This document shows positions 33,960-45,800 of a stretch of DNA of 64,000 nucleotides, in pieces. Where the stretch lies: NCBI RefSeq assembly GCF_022376445.1, contig NW_025954971.1:248001-312000 (forward strand), in the 5' to 3' direction. Position 1 is the first letter of the stretch; every line of letters starts with the position of its first letter. This DNA comes from Fomitopsis serialis (taxonomy: Eukaryota; Basidiomycota; Agaricomycetes; Polyporales; Fomitopsidaceae). Both the position numbers and the translations under genes were made by a program. The notes beneath the pieces were generated by a model. That model was given only the letters and a program-made list of their open reading frames with translations, was not told the origin of the DNA and did no database searches.

Positions 33960-35464
33960 ATGTCCCTCCCCACACGCAAAATAGGACAAGTCGCCGTCTC
34001 TGCACTGGGCTACGGGTGCATGGGCATCGCGGCCTTCTACGGGAAACCTCTCCCTGACGAGGATCGTCTAAAGGTGCGTGTTCTTCTCTGTCAGGGGCCC
34101 GCCGACTGTCTCGAGCTTACGCGATCACGCGATGCATGGACTAGGTCCTCGACGCGGTATACGCGTCCGGCTGTACGCTCTGGGACACGGCAGACGTGTA
34201 TGCTGACTCAGAGGATCTTATTGGAAAGTGGTACGTACGAAACCTTACCGCAGGATTGTTCCATATATGCATGGTGTCTACCCTGCCAACCCTTCATTCT
34301 ACCTCGCCGGACGCCCTTTGCTCACTTCCCGCCACATGCGCAGGTTGAAACGAACAGGGAAGCGTTCCGATATCTTCCTCGCAACCAAGTTCGGCATCCG
34401 CTCTGGTGTTCCTGGAAAGGCCTCGCATGGCGACCCCGCCTACGTCCGACTGTCGTGCGAGCGCTCTCTCAAGCGGCTCGGCGTAGACCAGATTGACTTG
34501 TACTACTTCCATCGGTATGTGGAGTCTGCGACACTTCGTTCGAAATTCTAAAAGTTCATGATGTGCAGCCCGGATCCGACCATACCTATCGAGAAGACTG
34601 TCGGCGCGATGGCTCAGCTAATCAGGTGCGCTCGTGCCTTATTCCTCGATGCTCGACTTACTCGTGCTCATGCTTCCGCTGTTAATGATACAGCGAAGGC
34701 AAAGTGAAGTACATAGGTCTTTCCGAATGCTCTGCCGAGACTCTCCGGCGCGCGCACGCCATCCACCCGATCGCCGCGCTGCAAGTCGAGTACTCACCGT
34801 TCACGCTCGATATCGAGGACGACAAAATCGGACTGCTCAAGACGGCGAGGGAGCTTGGCACGACCATCATCGCGTATAGCCCGCTTGGGCGTGGTCTACT
34901 GACCGGAAAATACGTAAGTCCTCCATCCTCGTATCCCTCCAATACGCCATCTAGTGCATCGCGCTTATCCACATCCTCTTCGCAGAAAGGCCCCGACGAC
35001 TTCGACCCGGACGACTTCCGCAGGAAAATTCCACGCTACTCACAAGAGAACTTCCCCAACATCCTCAAGATCGCCTCCGGGCTCGGACAGATCGGCGCGC
35101 GCCACGGCGCGTCCGCGGGCCAGGTCGCGCTCGCGTGGCTCCTTGCTCAGGGCGAGGACGTCATCCCCATCCCTGGGACGACTAACATCAGCGTACGTGA
35201 CCCCCTTCCCATCTCAGCCGCCTGTTCCTCAGCGTCATTTACGGTTGCTGATACGGCTGGTGCGCGCAGAGGCTCGACGAGAACCTGGGCGCGGCGAAGA
35301 TCACGCTGACTCCTGAAGACGTCGAGGAGGTGCGCAAGGTTGCGGAAAGCGCAAATGCGACGCAGGGCCCACGGTACCCGCCGCTCCTTAACAGTGTCCT
35401 GTTCGCGGATACGCCCCCGCTCGAGGGGTGGGTGCCCCAGGAGCAGCCGAAGCCTGAGGCGTAG
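33960..35464 (+). CDS. Aldo-keto reductase
   Basis: NADPH-dependent (alpha/beta)8-barrel oxidoreductase, cytosolic, similar to fungal YakC/auxin-induced-protein-like members. The ATG at 33960 starts [20 protein letters not shown], then MGIAAFY. The catalytic tetrad is visible: Asp in [12 protein letters not shown], Tyr in the same segment (VYA), Lys in FLATKFG and His in LYYFHR. Later motifs are [62 protein letters not shown] and IPGTTNIS (NADP phosphate-binding region). The gene ends [12 protein letters not shown] at 35464. Six introns are inferred and all exons are in frame. Substrate unknown. Confidence 0.93.
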
Positions 35465-35842
35465 ATATGAACCTGGTACAGGAGCGACGACGAGTTGTCG
35501 TTTGGAGAGCAGTGACATGCGATGTAAGTACTGTAACGGTTTTGTATTACGTCACGATCCCTCGACGCAGTGCACCCTCTCTCTGTGAGCCCTCGGACCT
35601 TGACGAAAGTGTTCAAGTAAGTGTGAGGAACAAGCGCTGGAGGAATGAGTTGCCATGGGTGGACAATGCATGCCACTGCGAGTGACGTGGCAGCGTGTAT
35701 ATGGTCCCGGCTTGACGGCGTTCATCTACCTTACTCTCAATCCACCAGATTGACTTCGTTGTCCTCTTTCTCTCCGGGTCTATCTGTATATCCATCGCAA
35801 AATCGGTGCCAGTGAGCACTGTCAAGGCCATCGATATCTCCG
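35465..35842. other. Short intergenic region
   Basis: About 380 bases between the aldo-keto reductase and BTB copy 1, both plus strand. No feature recognised. Confidence 0.5.
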
Positions 35843-37016
35843 ATGGATAACGCGGCCGTGGCGTATGTTTTGGGGGCCAGTCCAAGGAAACGACCTCGTG
35901 TAGACTCGGACCTCGACGCAGAGGAAGCAAAGGTGGCCGTGACGCGAACGGTGCCAATGCAAGACGAAATGATATGGTTCAAGGATGGGAATGTTACCCT
36001 GGAAGCCGGGGACATTGCATTTCGTGTGTACGGGGGGCTTCTAGCTCGCCACTCGGAGCCACTGGGCAAACTGATCGACGAGGCTCCTAAGTCGTGGCAG
36101 TGGCTGACGGGTCTGCCAGTGGGACTCTGGTCCCATTCCCGTTGTACGGTTCGGCTGGAGGACGCACCGGACGAAGTGCGCTGCTTGTTACGTATTCTCA
36201 TTCTTGCGGATCCGTGAGTCCTTTGTCAAGATCATCCGTCCTCGTCTTGGTGACACTCTGACTCGCAGATTCTGTGGGATCTCCACACGCATGCCATTCT
36301 CTGATGTGGCCGCCCTCGTCCGACTTGGACACAAGTATGAAATCCAACACGTCCTCGAGGAGGGCCTGAGGCGCATGAAGTCGTGCTTCAGCGACTCCTT
36401 TGAGGTTTGGGACAAGGCGAGCAAATCGGGGGGAAACACTCTCATGAGCTTCTCGGAGGAGGATGCCATCGCTGCCGTGAACATTGCGCGTCTGACCGGC
36501 GCTACCAGCATGCTGCCCACCGCTATGTATAGCTGCTGTCAGCGTACCCCGGAGGTCATAACGAACGGGGTTCCCGGTCCCAACGGGAAGATTGAACGCC
36601 TCAGTCCTGAAGACGTGTTGATCTGCCTTGGCGCCCGCACGATCCTCTGTCACCACAATGTCATCGCCGCGATGAACATCTGGATACCGGAGCCAGAATG
36701 TGACGTCCACGGGGCAGAATGCATGTGCGTCAGGGTGATCAATGCAACCTCTGCCGGGCTCCGTACCTACGAAGACAGCGGACTCGCCCACCACGACGCG
36801 TTGCAGGATTGGACCGATACCATCGAGCATGTTGCCGCCGAGTGTTGCAACACGCATCTTGCAATGCTGAGGGAGAGAGCGTCCAGGGAGCGGCAGGCGT
36901 TGTGGGAGAGACTGCCCCCATTTTTGGCCTGCCGTTCACGCTTGTCACGCTGTAAGCACCTGCCTCGACGATACGACCCTTGGGTAGGTGAGGAATGTGC
37001 TGCTTTCTGTTCCTAG
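35843..37016 (+). CDS. BTB/POZ-domain protein, copy 1
   Basis: Fungal BTB protein with a short basic N-terminus (SPRKRPRVDSDLD). The BTB start is EMIWFKDGNVTLEAGDIAFR followed by VYGGLLARHS. After an intron (donor about 36213) comes FSDVAALVRLGHKYEIQHVL, then DAIAAVNIARLTGATSMLPT followed by AMYSCC, and a Cys/His-containing C-terminal half. BTB folds mediate dimerisation or cullin-3 binding; no function is known for this subgroup. Near the end, LPPFLACRS could instead read LPPFFGLPFTLVTL with a stop at 36955, if one T is missing in the T-run at about 36920. That matches LPGYFGVHVPGW in copy 4, so the true end may be 36955. The segment between the BTB start and the intron is more diverged than in the other copies. 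Confidence 0.78.
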
Positions 37017-37808
37017 TCATTGAGTATGATCTTATTCGTTGCACACCATGTCAACGCATACAAGGATATGTACTGTACTGTATATACTAGGTGTTGAATG
37101 TATATGCAGGTCTTCCTCGACGCTGTGTATGTCTCAAAGCTGCTGGAATAGAAGCCACTGCCAATGGCGGTGTAGAGTCAGATCCACTAATGTCCGTCGC
37201 AACACAAGCTTGTGCTCACCCGCAGGAGCGTGCGCGGTGTACTGTGCGACGTGGAATAAACACCGCGACCAATCACATCCCGGATTGGTCCATTCGCACA
37301 AGCGGGCAGTGCTGGCAGTCAAGATATCATTGTGAATAGCAGACGATGTAGTAAAGTGAGGCATGATCATCTTTCCGCTGAAAGGTCACCGTCTGATGCA
37401 TCGCTAGCAGACTCCTCGGGCGACTGTATCGACCCATCCTAGAGCGTCGTTGCCGTACGTCTGGGACGCGTCGAGAGAATCGCCGACGCGTCTTCGAGCC
37501 TGAGTTCTTGTGGCAGTGAATTTTCAGCGACTGAGCCTAGCATCGAGAGACGAGAGGCACGAGATAGTCCTTTCATAGTCTCATTATACCCTAAGCAGCA
37601 TGACGTCACAGCGGGCTATTGAATATTGAATACTTACGCCGCCTGGCCATCTCTACACTTGCGTAGACATTCATAGCATCTATGATATAACAGGTACATC
37701 GGCTACACGTAACGGTTTCGTCGGTCTGTCTGTTGAAAGGATCAACAAGGGTCCATCACATAATGGGTCTGCTCCGATTGAACTCACCAATGCATGACCA
37801 TCCGTCTG
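37017..37808. other. Intergenic between convergent BTB copies 1 and 2
   Basis: About 790 bases, AT-richer than the genes. Short frames only, with no recognised feature. Confidence 0.5.
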
Positions 37809-38926
37809 TCAATGTTCGAGTATGTAGCATCCGCCTCGGAGGTCGGACACTCTGACTCCCCAGTTCTCAATGCTGACACCCATGTATGATGGTAAAAGCA
37901 TCCATACAGATGTGCGCATCTCCGTCTCTCTTTCATGGAGATCATCCAGACAATGTGAGCACGGCCTTCGGGGAGCATCGCCGTTCAAATCGTCGAAGGG
38001 GTCGTAATCTTCGAGGAACGCATCCCATGATGACAGAACATTGACCTCGTCACCATCAATTCGCTCGATAGCTTCCTCGCGCATATCCCGGATGGTACCA
38101 CGGCACACCCTTGCAGTGGTGCAGCCTTCCGAGTCGGAGAAGCGATGAACAAATAATTCGTGGATGACCAGAGCTTGCTTGAAGGCTAGTTTGACCCTCC
38201 CATTAGAGCGTCGTAACAGGTTGTCCTTGCTCAGTGTCTCGAGAGTTCCATCCGAAAGAGACGCGCCTAGAAGGGCCTTGTCGTCTGGAAGCTGGCAGCA
38301 GGCGTATAGCGCTGAAGGTAAGATGGAAGGTGTGTTCGTGAGATCTGCCAGGTTGACAGCGATGATGGCTCGAGGGGTCCAATGATCCTGGGTGGCTAGG
38401 CCCGACGATACAAGTCCGGCGGGATAGAGCTTCTGGAGTTCCTGAATGGACACTCTCAGAAGGTTCTCCGCACCATATTTGTGAGCGAGGCGGATGCGAT
38501 ATGCGAGGTTGTTTAACTGAAGATCATCCTCTGGGATATATTTGTATGATTCAGCGGCATGAGCGGCGGATCATAAGATAGGAGGTCATGGTCTGTGCAC
38601 CTCTTCTCACAAATAAGTGCGTTCAAGAACTCTTTGAAAGCGACGGCGGTGTCGGATAGGTGGACAACCGGGCACCCGAAGACGAGCTGACTGTCCGGTG
38701 GTTGCGGGATGGAGAAGAGATCACGAAATATCTCTGCTCGCTCAGCCAGTAGACCACGGTACACGCGGAATCCGATATTCCGTACGACCAGGATAACGGT
38801 CCCATCTTCGTACCAAATTTCTTCGTCGTTCTTGAAGTCCGTACTTTGTCGGTCGCGTAGATCGCCACGGTCATCCCATTCGGCCAGACGAGGCCTTTTC
38901 CGACCGGCGAGTTCCCCTTCAGACAT
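37809..38926 (-). CDS. BTB/POZ-domain protein, copy 2
   Basis: The start at 38926 gives MSEGELAGRKRPRLAEWDD. The BTB core is EEIWYEDGTVILVVRNIGFR then VYRGLLAERAEIFRDLF and CPVVHLSDTAVAFKEFLNAL. The second exon reads YIPEDDLQLNNLAYRIRLAH, KYGAENLL, then IIAVNLADLTNTPSILPS and ALYACC. The C-terminal half ends at 37809 with LRGGCYILEH. Strongly diverged from copies 1, 4 and 5 but closer to copy 3. The intron joining exons 1 and 2 (near 38600) lacks a clear in-frame acceptor: the only nearby AGs give a stop. The gene may therefore be damaged or use an unusual site. Confidence 0.7.
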
Positions 38927-39327
38927 GTGATCTGGCGGGATGTGAGACAAACTTAAACTACCAACACCATTACAGCATACCTGTTTGTCCGTTCGTATTC
39001 AATGCAGTTTGTGCGAGCACTACGAGGTGCGCGACCCTCCTCCTCAAGGGTGTCGGCAGGCGTCGGGCGGTGTAGTGTTGAGACTTGTCACGAATAACGC
39101 AATCATGTGCGTGTCTGTCACGCGTGCCGTGATCGGCGCGGGGCACAAAGGCTTGGCTCTCAGATCTCAGATCTCAGCGCTTCATCGACAACCTCAGCCA
39201 CCGCAGCGTCACGATACTTAGGTGGATAGTAGAGTACTTGGTACGTTCCATCCCTTCTGTGTGTCCATCTTCGTCTTTGAGACTAATGACATCTTTCCTT
39301 GCGCTCTCAGACCAGTCATCCGTAAGA
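38927..39327. other. Intergenic between divergent BTB copies 2 and 3
   Basis: About 400 bases between the head-to-head copies 2 and 3; presumably two promoters. No motif is evident. Confidence 0.45.
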
Positions 39328-40402
39328 ATGTCAAGTATTGTGCCCATCGCCGCAGGGTCCCGCCGATCTCGCAAACGCCCCCGTGCAGTTGAACTTGACG
39401 CGAGCTCCGTCGCCGACGTGAACGGTACAGACTTGGAGATCAACTTTAAGAAGGATGCCAACTTCTGGTACCCAGACGGAAGCGTTGTCCTACTCGCGCA
39501 GAACGTTGGCTTTAAGGTGTACAGAGGGCTTCTCGCAGAGCAGTCGGAAGTGTTCGCCGACCTCTTCACGCTTCCTCAACCACCTGAGGCACAGGCCCTC
39601 GAAGATTGCCCTCGGTGCACCTGTCTGACACGGCACAGAAGCTGCGGGCCCTACTGTCAGTCATGATTCATGGACGAAAGTGCATCTCCTCTTTTCATAT
39701 CGCTCCGCTGATTTACTCCTCTAGGTACACTATCGACGACAGCGCCCACCTCGAGGAGATCGTGGCATAGGCTCGCATGAGCCATAAATATCACATTCAG
39801 GACCTGCTCGAAGACGCGATGCAGCGTCTCAAGCGGTTCTTCCCCAACCGTTTTGTCGACGTCTCGGACGACCCCAACACGGTGCAGCGGAAGCATGCCA
39901 TCGCAGTGCTCAATCTCGCACGGCTGCACCGACGATGCTGCCGTCGGCACTCTACTACTGTTGTATGCTCGACAGTCGCATTCTCATGCGCGGGTCCCCT
40001 CGTTCCGATGGCATCGCCGACCGCCTGGCTCAGCGAGATGCGGTGCGGTGCTTTGAGGGGAAAACGAAGCTCGCAGGCCAATGGATGTTCTGTCTTTCGA
40101 GGATTTGCCGACCCACGATGGGCGAGGCGTGCAGGACACCGGACGTGTGCGGGCTGACGATCATCCGCCTTCACGACACACTCGCAATTGGAGAGGGGAG
40201 CGTGGGTAAGACCGACGCCCTCACGTCGTGGCGCACGGGCATGGATCGAGCGATGAGAGAGCACCGCGAGCTGTCGTACCTCTGCGCTGCGTGTCGTATG
40301 ATGCTGTATAAGCGAGATATGGCTGAACGTCAACGGGTCTGGCGGGAGTTGCCGTCTTTCTTCGATTCGGTGCTCGCCGGCTGGGAGGGAATTGCTAGCT
40401 GA
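39328..40402 (+). pseudogene. BTB/POZ-domain relic, copy 3
   Basis: The start MSSIVPIAAGSRRSRKRPRA (39328) and the BTB core FWYPDGSVVLLAQNVGFKVY followed by RGLLAEQSEVFADLF are intact. At least three lesions follow. (1) After EDCP one base is missing: the next frame gives VHLSDTAQKLRALLSVM. (2) In exon 2 an in-frame TAG lies between EEIVA and ARMSHKYHIQDLLEDA (about 39768). (3) At LARL the frame shifts by a small deletion before the frame giving TMLPSALYYCC. The long C-terminal frame then runs to 40402, ending VLAGWEGIAS. The nonsense codon cannot be a homopolymer artefact, so this copy is most likely a true pseudogene. Confidence 0.82.
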
Positions 40403-40662
40403 TTGAGATGCTTGACAAGTGCAATGTGAGTTGTATGTATATATCCTGACTCGACTCGAGCCTCGAATGTTTTGTAGTAACGTCCCAACGTTTCATTAGG
40501 ACAACAGTAGCTCATGTTATTCCTATGAATAACTATTTACATTATCTTCTACTACACTATGTTCACCTTACGTTCATCACAACATGTGACAATTGATCCT
40601 CTAAGTACATTCCTGCCGGTTTGACCAAGACAAGCAAGGCAATTCGAACCAAGCCGTCACAG

Positions 40663-42843
40663 TCAGTGACGCGGCGTAAGTACAACAAGTAGTGGCCCCC
40701 TAATGGTAACAAAGAGGTCGCGCAGGTCCTCTCTCCATCGCTCGGCATCGAATCCGTCCTTCAAGCGCAAGTCGAAAGCCCGCAGGACGTACACCAGGAC
40801 CATGCGCATCTCGATGAGTGCCAACGGGCGCCCTACGCAATTGGCAGGGCCCGTCGAGAAGGGCATGAAGGCATCGGTGTTCAGTATGATGTTGGGGTTG
40901 TGGTCCTTTTCGATCCATCGCTCGGGCCAGAAGCGGTCTGGGTCGGGAGAAAATACCGTGGGTCGCGGTGGTAGACGTATGGCGGGGAGTACACTGCGGT
41001 GCCCTCTGATATGAAGATCCTGGGATGAACCGCATCAGAGTCTCAGTCACAAGGGATGTATAAGCACTCACTGTCTTCCGAGCATGTGGCCGCCGCTACC
41101 TTCGGTAGGCGCACGTTGTAGAGACGTCGCGCCCGGAGGGTGGAGCCGGAGCGTTTCGTTGCTATCCAATAGGGAGGCTATCAATCACGGCTCAACGACA
41201 ACTGAGGGAAGCACTACAGACATGATGGCGTTCAAGTAAGGCAACTGCGCCATCTTCGCCGTATCCGTCGGTTCGCTTTCGTGGGGCGGGAAGGCCTCGT
41301 CAATCTCGACTTGCAAGCGCGCGTAACACGTCGGGTGCGAGGCCAGGAGACAGAATGCGGCGGTTAAGGCCACGGCAGTGGTGTCGGAGCCTGCTATGAT
41401 AGCGGTGACCATGTTAGATATGAGGTATGGCACAGTAGGGCGTTGCTTCTCCAGACCGGCTTCGTCTGCCTAGGGGATGGTCTCAGTCGTTATCGTGGGT
41501 CTGTAAGGATTGCAGAATAGCTCACGAGGTGGTAAAAGAGATCGTCGTGTACGGAGCCTGCCTGGAGTCGCCGCAGCGTTTGTGTATAGGCGAACATCCC
41601 CAGGCCCTTCATCTGCTTCGCGACGAACGGAAGGTTCACGACTGCCCCAACACACCAAGGTATATGTTGGATCAATGCTGTTGGACTGAGGAAGATCGTT
41701 TATACCGCTTATGAGCTGGCAGCTGGAGATGACTCACTACAACCCAGATTCTACGGTATGCACCAAACCATTTTTGTCGCCCTCCGTGAGCAGCTCAAAC
41801 GGTCCTCCGAAACTGCTTTCGGTTAGCAACACCACAAAATGATGTATTCTAAGGACTTACACAAAGTCACCCATGAAATCAAACCTAGATGTCCGACCGT
41901 CAGCCATACGAGGATGTACATCTGTCTAACGAACTTACGAGAAGAAGCTGAGCCACTGCGACAGATCGACCGCGTTCTCCTGCTGCGCATCAGCACTACA
42001 GCGTTTCTTGAGCTCATCCACCAGTTGGGACGCCAGGCGTATCACAGTGGGCTCATATCGCTTCACTGCGGAGCTTGTGAAGGCACGGTTCCACACGCGA
42101 CGATTCTCCGCGTGCACCCCTTTGTCGCGAGCATTGATGAGGGTACCTTTCGGATGGGTATTCGCGGAACCTTTCTTCCCGCCGATCTGTCGCCCCTTCC
42201 AAACTGCAGCGAAAGGTGTGTCGTGGGGTGAACAACTTTGTACCATAACAGTGGAGTAGCACGTACGAGGTCCCTTGGGCATGCCATCCGGTCCCATGAT
42301 ATTGGGGAGAAGCTCTGCATCCACGATTGACAGCTCATTCGGACCTATGTGAAATTCAACGAATGCAGTACCGTCCACAAGACTCGTCGCTCGTACCTAC
42401 ACGGACTATGGAGCCGTACTTCCGGTGCATCCGAAGGAAGTAATGATGCTGCTTGCCGGTGGAGGCCACATAGACAAGAGTAAGTTTGGACAGCTTGCCA
42501 AGGAGCGGCCCGGGGTACTTGTATAGTGGGTGAAACGGCGAAAGACGGTAGGCAACAATGCAAGCCAGGATGATTCCATAGTGAACTGTGTAGGCAGTTA
42601 ACACTGCAGCTACGGTCGAGCTCATTGGTGACCCAAGGAGGACTGCTGGTATAGCAGGTGTGAAACCGAGCAAAACGCTCAGCGACACAATGTCGGTGGG
42701 TTCATAATGCTTGAACCAAAGGTAGGTTACCTACGCCATGTCAGAGAAGGTCCAGCAGAGGTAATGAGGAAGTCACTCACTACGGCCAGCGCAGTAGTCA
42801 TCGCAAGGCCGCTGTCTACAGACGTGGTGTTCACCAGCACCAT
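40663..42843 (-). CDS. Cytochrome P450 monooxygenase
   Basis: ER-anchored haem monooxygenase. The ATG at 42843 (MVLVNTTSVDSGLAMTTALA) and following exons give a hydrophobic N-terminus (YTVHYGIILACIVAYRLSP) and the proline-rich hinge FHPLYKYPGPLLGKL. Helix C is RRVWNRAFTSSAVKRYEP. Then come FDFMGDFVSFGGPFELL, the I-helix motif IIAGSDTTAVALTAAF, the ExxR motif ETLRLHPPGA, and the PERW segment (DPDRFWPERW). The haem ligand loop is FSTGPANCVGRPLALIEMR (FxxGxxxCxGxxLA). The stop is at 40663-40665. About eight introns were bridged and no frame lesion seen. The N-terminal YLWFKHYEPTD segment resembles Agaricomycete P450s of secondary metabolism; substrate unknown. Tail-to-tail with BTB copy 3 (260-bp gap). 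Confidence 0.92.
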
Positions 42844-45800
42844 CACCGCAAACGAAAGCTGCGAAGGTATGTACGTCGTGGTCTGCAGCTGAGTGAGACG
42901 CGTCAAATGCGAGAGCGGTGAGTTCGGACACCTCCTCCTTATCACGAAACCGGAACCGTGATAGGCCCGTAGCGGAGCGTTTCAACTCACCGCCACCTAG
43001 TACTAGTACGAGCGGTGCCGGTGATCTTCATGGACAGCCTTCTAGCAATGTATCTACGTCTTGGAGCGCCGACGCACGTTATCCGACTGTCGTAGGCCCA
43101 CAAACGCCCGGCGGGCCAGAATGGAACGAGTGGGATCGTAGAGAAACACGCCGTCTGCAGCCCTCGCATTGTGCAGTTTCTATGCCAATCGGATGAGACA
43201 AGCTGGCCATCGCCTGAGAGCAGAAACTGGTAAGAGACGGCCTGCGTTTTACCCAGCGCGCGATGCGGTCTGGCCACGGTAACAACTGTCTACTATCAGA
43301 TCTGAGACAGTACCACACAGTCTAAGTACAATAAGCGCGCGCTGCAATTTGAATGCGCGTGAGTTCACAACGCGGTCACGAGATCGATGCAGTCGTCGCG
43401 TTCAAATTTTAATTTCAGACTTGCTTCCTCCTCCTATGCATACCTAAACTTGCATGTCACGGCTTGCCTGAGCGAACCCATCTGGAGCCCTATTTTTTGT
43501 CGCTCTATCGTACGGTCACGCTTATCGCCACATTTTGCCTGACGCTGGGCGAGATCCTCAACTGATAAGTAGCTTGCTGCAAGCCTGCAATCAATGCGAA
43601 CATCGACGATGGACTGAAGTTTTTGGGATACACATTGAGCTGCCATTTGGTCTTGATGGAAACTTGTATATGTATGATCTTGCGACCAGATCTCCTTCTA
43701 CATCGGTGAGTGCGGTGACTATATGCGCTCTTCTGAGACATGAAGCTCACATGTTCCCGCTTGCTGTAGGACGACGGCACCCAAATTCCATAGCTTGCAG
43801 GATCTTATCCAGAACTGTTGTCTTTATGCCAGGAAATGTCGTCGAGGCGGCGGCAGTCGTTGGATAGTATCATAGTCACTATGATGATCACGGCAACAGT
43901 GGTACGCCTGGACATACTAGACGCGTGAACACCGTCTTCGTCTTTTAACCTCGACTCAATAGCAGACCTTTGGACAATTATCAACAGTATGCTGTTCTTC
44001 AGCGCCCGGCCAAATTGCACGAACAGCAGGTGTGGCTGCCATCGAAGTATTAGACCACTTCCACTTCGACAGTCGCAGAGCTTGGGCTTGCTTACTTGTA
44101 ACTTACCAGTTGGCCAACTACAGGACCCGAGCAAGCGCCGGCACTGCTGGATTGGTGCGCTGAATGCTACAACAGCATTGGGTAACCGGACTGGGCAAGG
44201 TTTTGGCGTGTGCGTGCTCTAGTCTTGGGCTGTATGATGAGCATGCTATAGCAATCCACACGGTACGTCAATACATCGCATCCGGATCATCGCGAATTGA
44301 ACTCCAGGAGCTCGAGGCGGCTTCTCTAGCTGGGCAAAATGTCGCACCCAAGGTGCCGCTCAGCGCAAACATTGCAATCCGTCGGTCCCCTGGTCTCCAC
44401 CTCTTGTGTGAGCCTTTCTCATGTTAACATGCCCTCCTCGTCGTACCCGATAAATATCTGCTTATAGTGAGGTCGCCACGGCAGTTATATCATCATGCAC
44501 TCAACTTCGTCGCATCGTACTCGTTTGAGTGGACAATGCACATGGAGCTCACGCAATACATGCAATCGGAAGGATCAATCATCAGGCTGTCTCGTACGAT
44601 TTTACATCGTTCGACAACAGGCGACACTATCAAGCCAAGTGTTGAGGGCCTTCCTTTGACTTGGGACATGGACTCGGATCACATCCATCCATCTACGGGA
44701 GCCACGATCTTAAGGGAGCTTCGCACTGTCACCTTGCCACGAGGATAGCTTCTCGCTGTATCAACGGTGGCGAAACGACCTGATGTCTTTCGGTTGTGGA
44801 ACAGCGGCTCCCCGCAAGCTCCTCGACACTTACATAGGGGAATGTTTATACATCAACACTTTTGATTGCCAACTGAAGCCATATCCAAAAGGCTCTAAGA
44901 CGGGTGCGTGTTCCTCGATTACGAGTATGTGACTAACCACATACCCAAATATCTCGTCCGTTCGCACAAGTACAGCTTCTTCGACACTCTTCGGTAACCG
45001 CGAGCGGTAGCGCTGAAGCCTAGAGCAACGTGTTAAAGCCCTTTCACGTACCCACTGGCAGGCAAGTATATCGCTAGGCGACCGCAAGTGCCTTGATGGG
45101 CTTTGTCAAAAATACGTACGGCAGTCCGTGGTCTCCTTCCGGCGTGGACACAACGTCCTTCCCCATCTCCGTACAGACGTTCACCATCCCAGCGACGCCT
45201 CCCGTGCGTCAGCCGTCAGCGACATCCATACGCCGACAGGCGTCCAAAACTCACACCGCAGCTGGCAGGACTCCTATCGCGGTACGATCACCTCCTCATC
45301 CTAGCCCGGCAGTTATCTGATTGATCCCTATTCACCATTGGCGTCCGTGCGATGGACGCGCGAGCATTGCGGCTCCGAGAGCTACGCCCGTATATGGAGA
45401 TTGATCCCCCGGTCTAAGATGCACTGGACGCGGCGGCCGGGCTCGCTATAGAAGTTTGGATCTTAACCTTGTCAAGAGATCTGTACCGTGGCTGCCAGTG
45501 AGCAGCCACGCATGGACCTTGTACAAACCTTCAAGTTGTATTGGTGAAGATGGCCGTCCATGGATTCTCGAGCACACTAACCCAACGCTGGCCGGCGTAC
45601 ATCCGGGGTCGTCATTCCGGTTACTCTACCGGTCTCGTCCCAGGCTTTGAATCTCCGGGGCGCAAAAACAGCAACGTGCTGACATAGAGGGGTCATTGGT
45701 CGGCTCCTGCCCCTTGGAGCCGTCATAGCCGCTTACAATCGACCGCGCTGCCTCCTCCAAGTCCTTTCTCCTACCTTCTCCCTTTTCACGCCGCGCCAAG

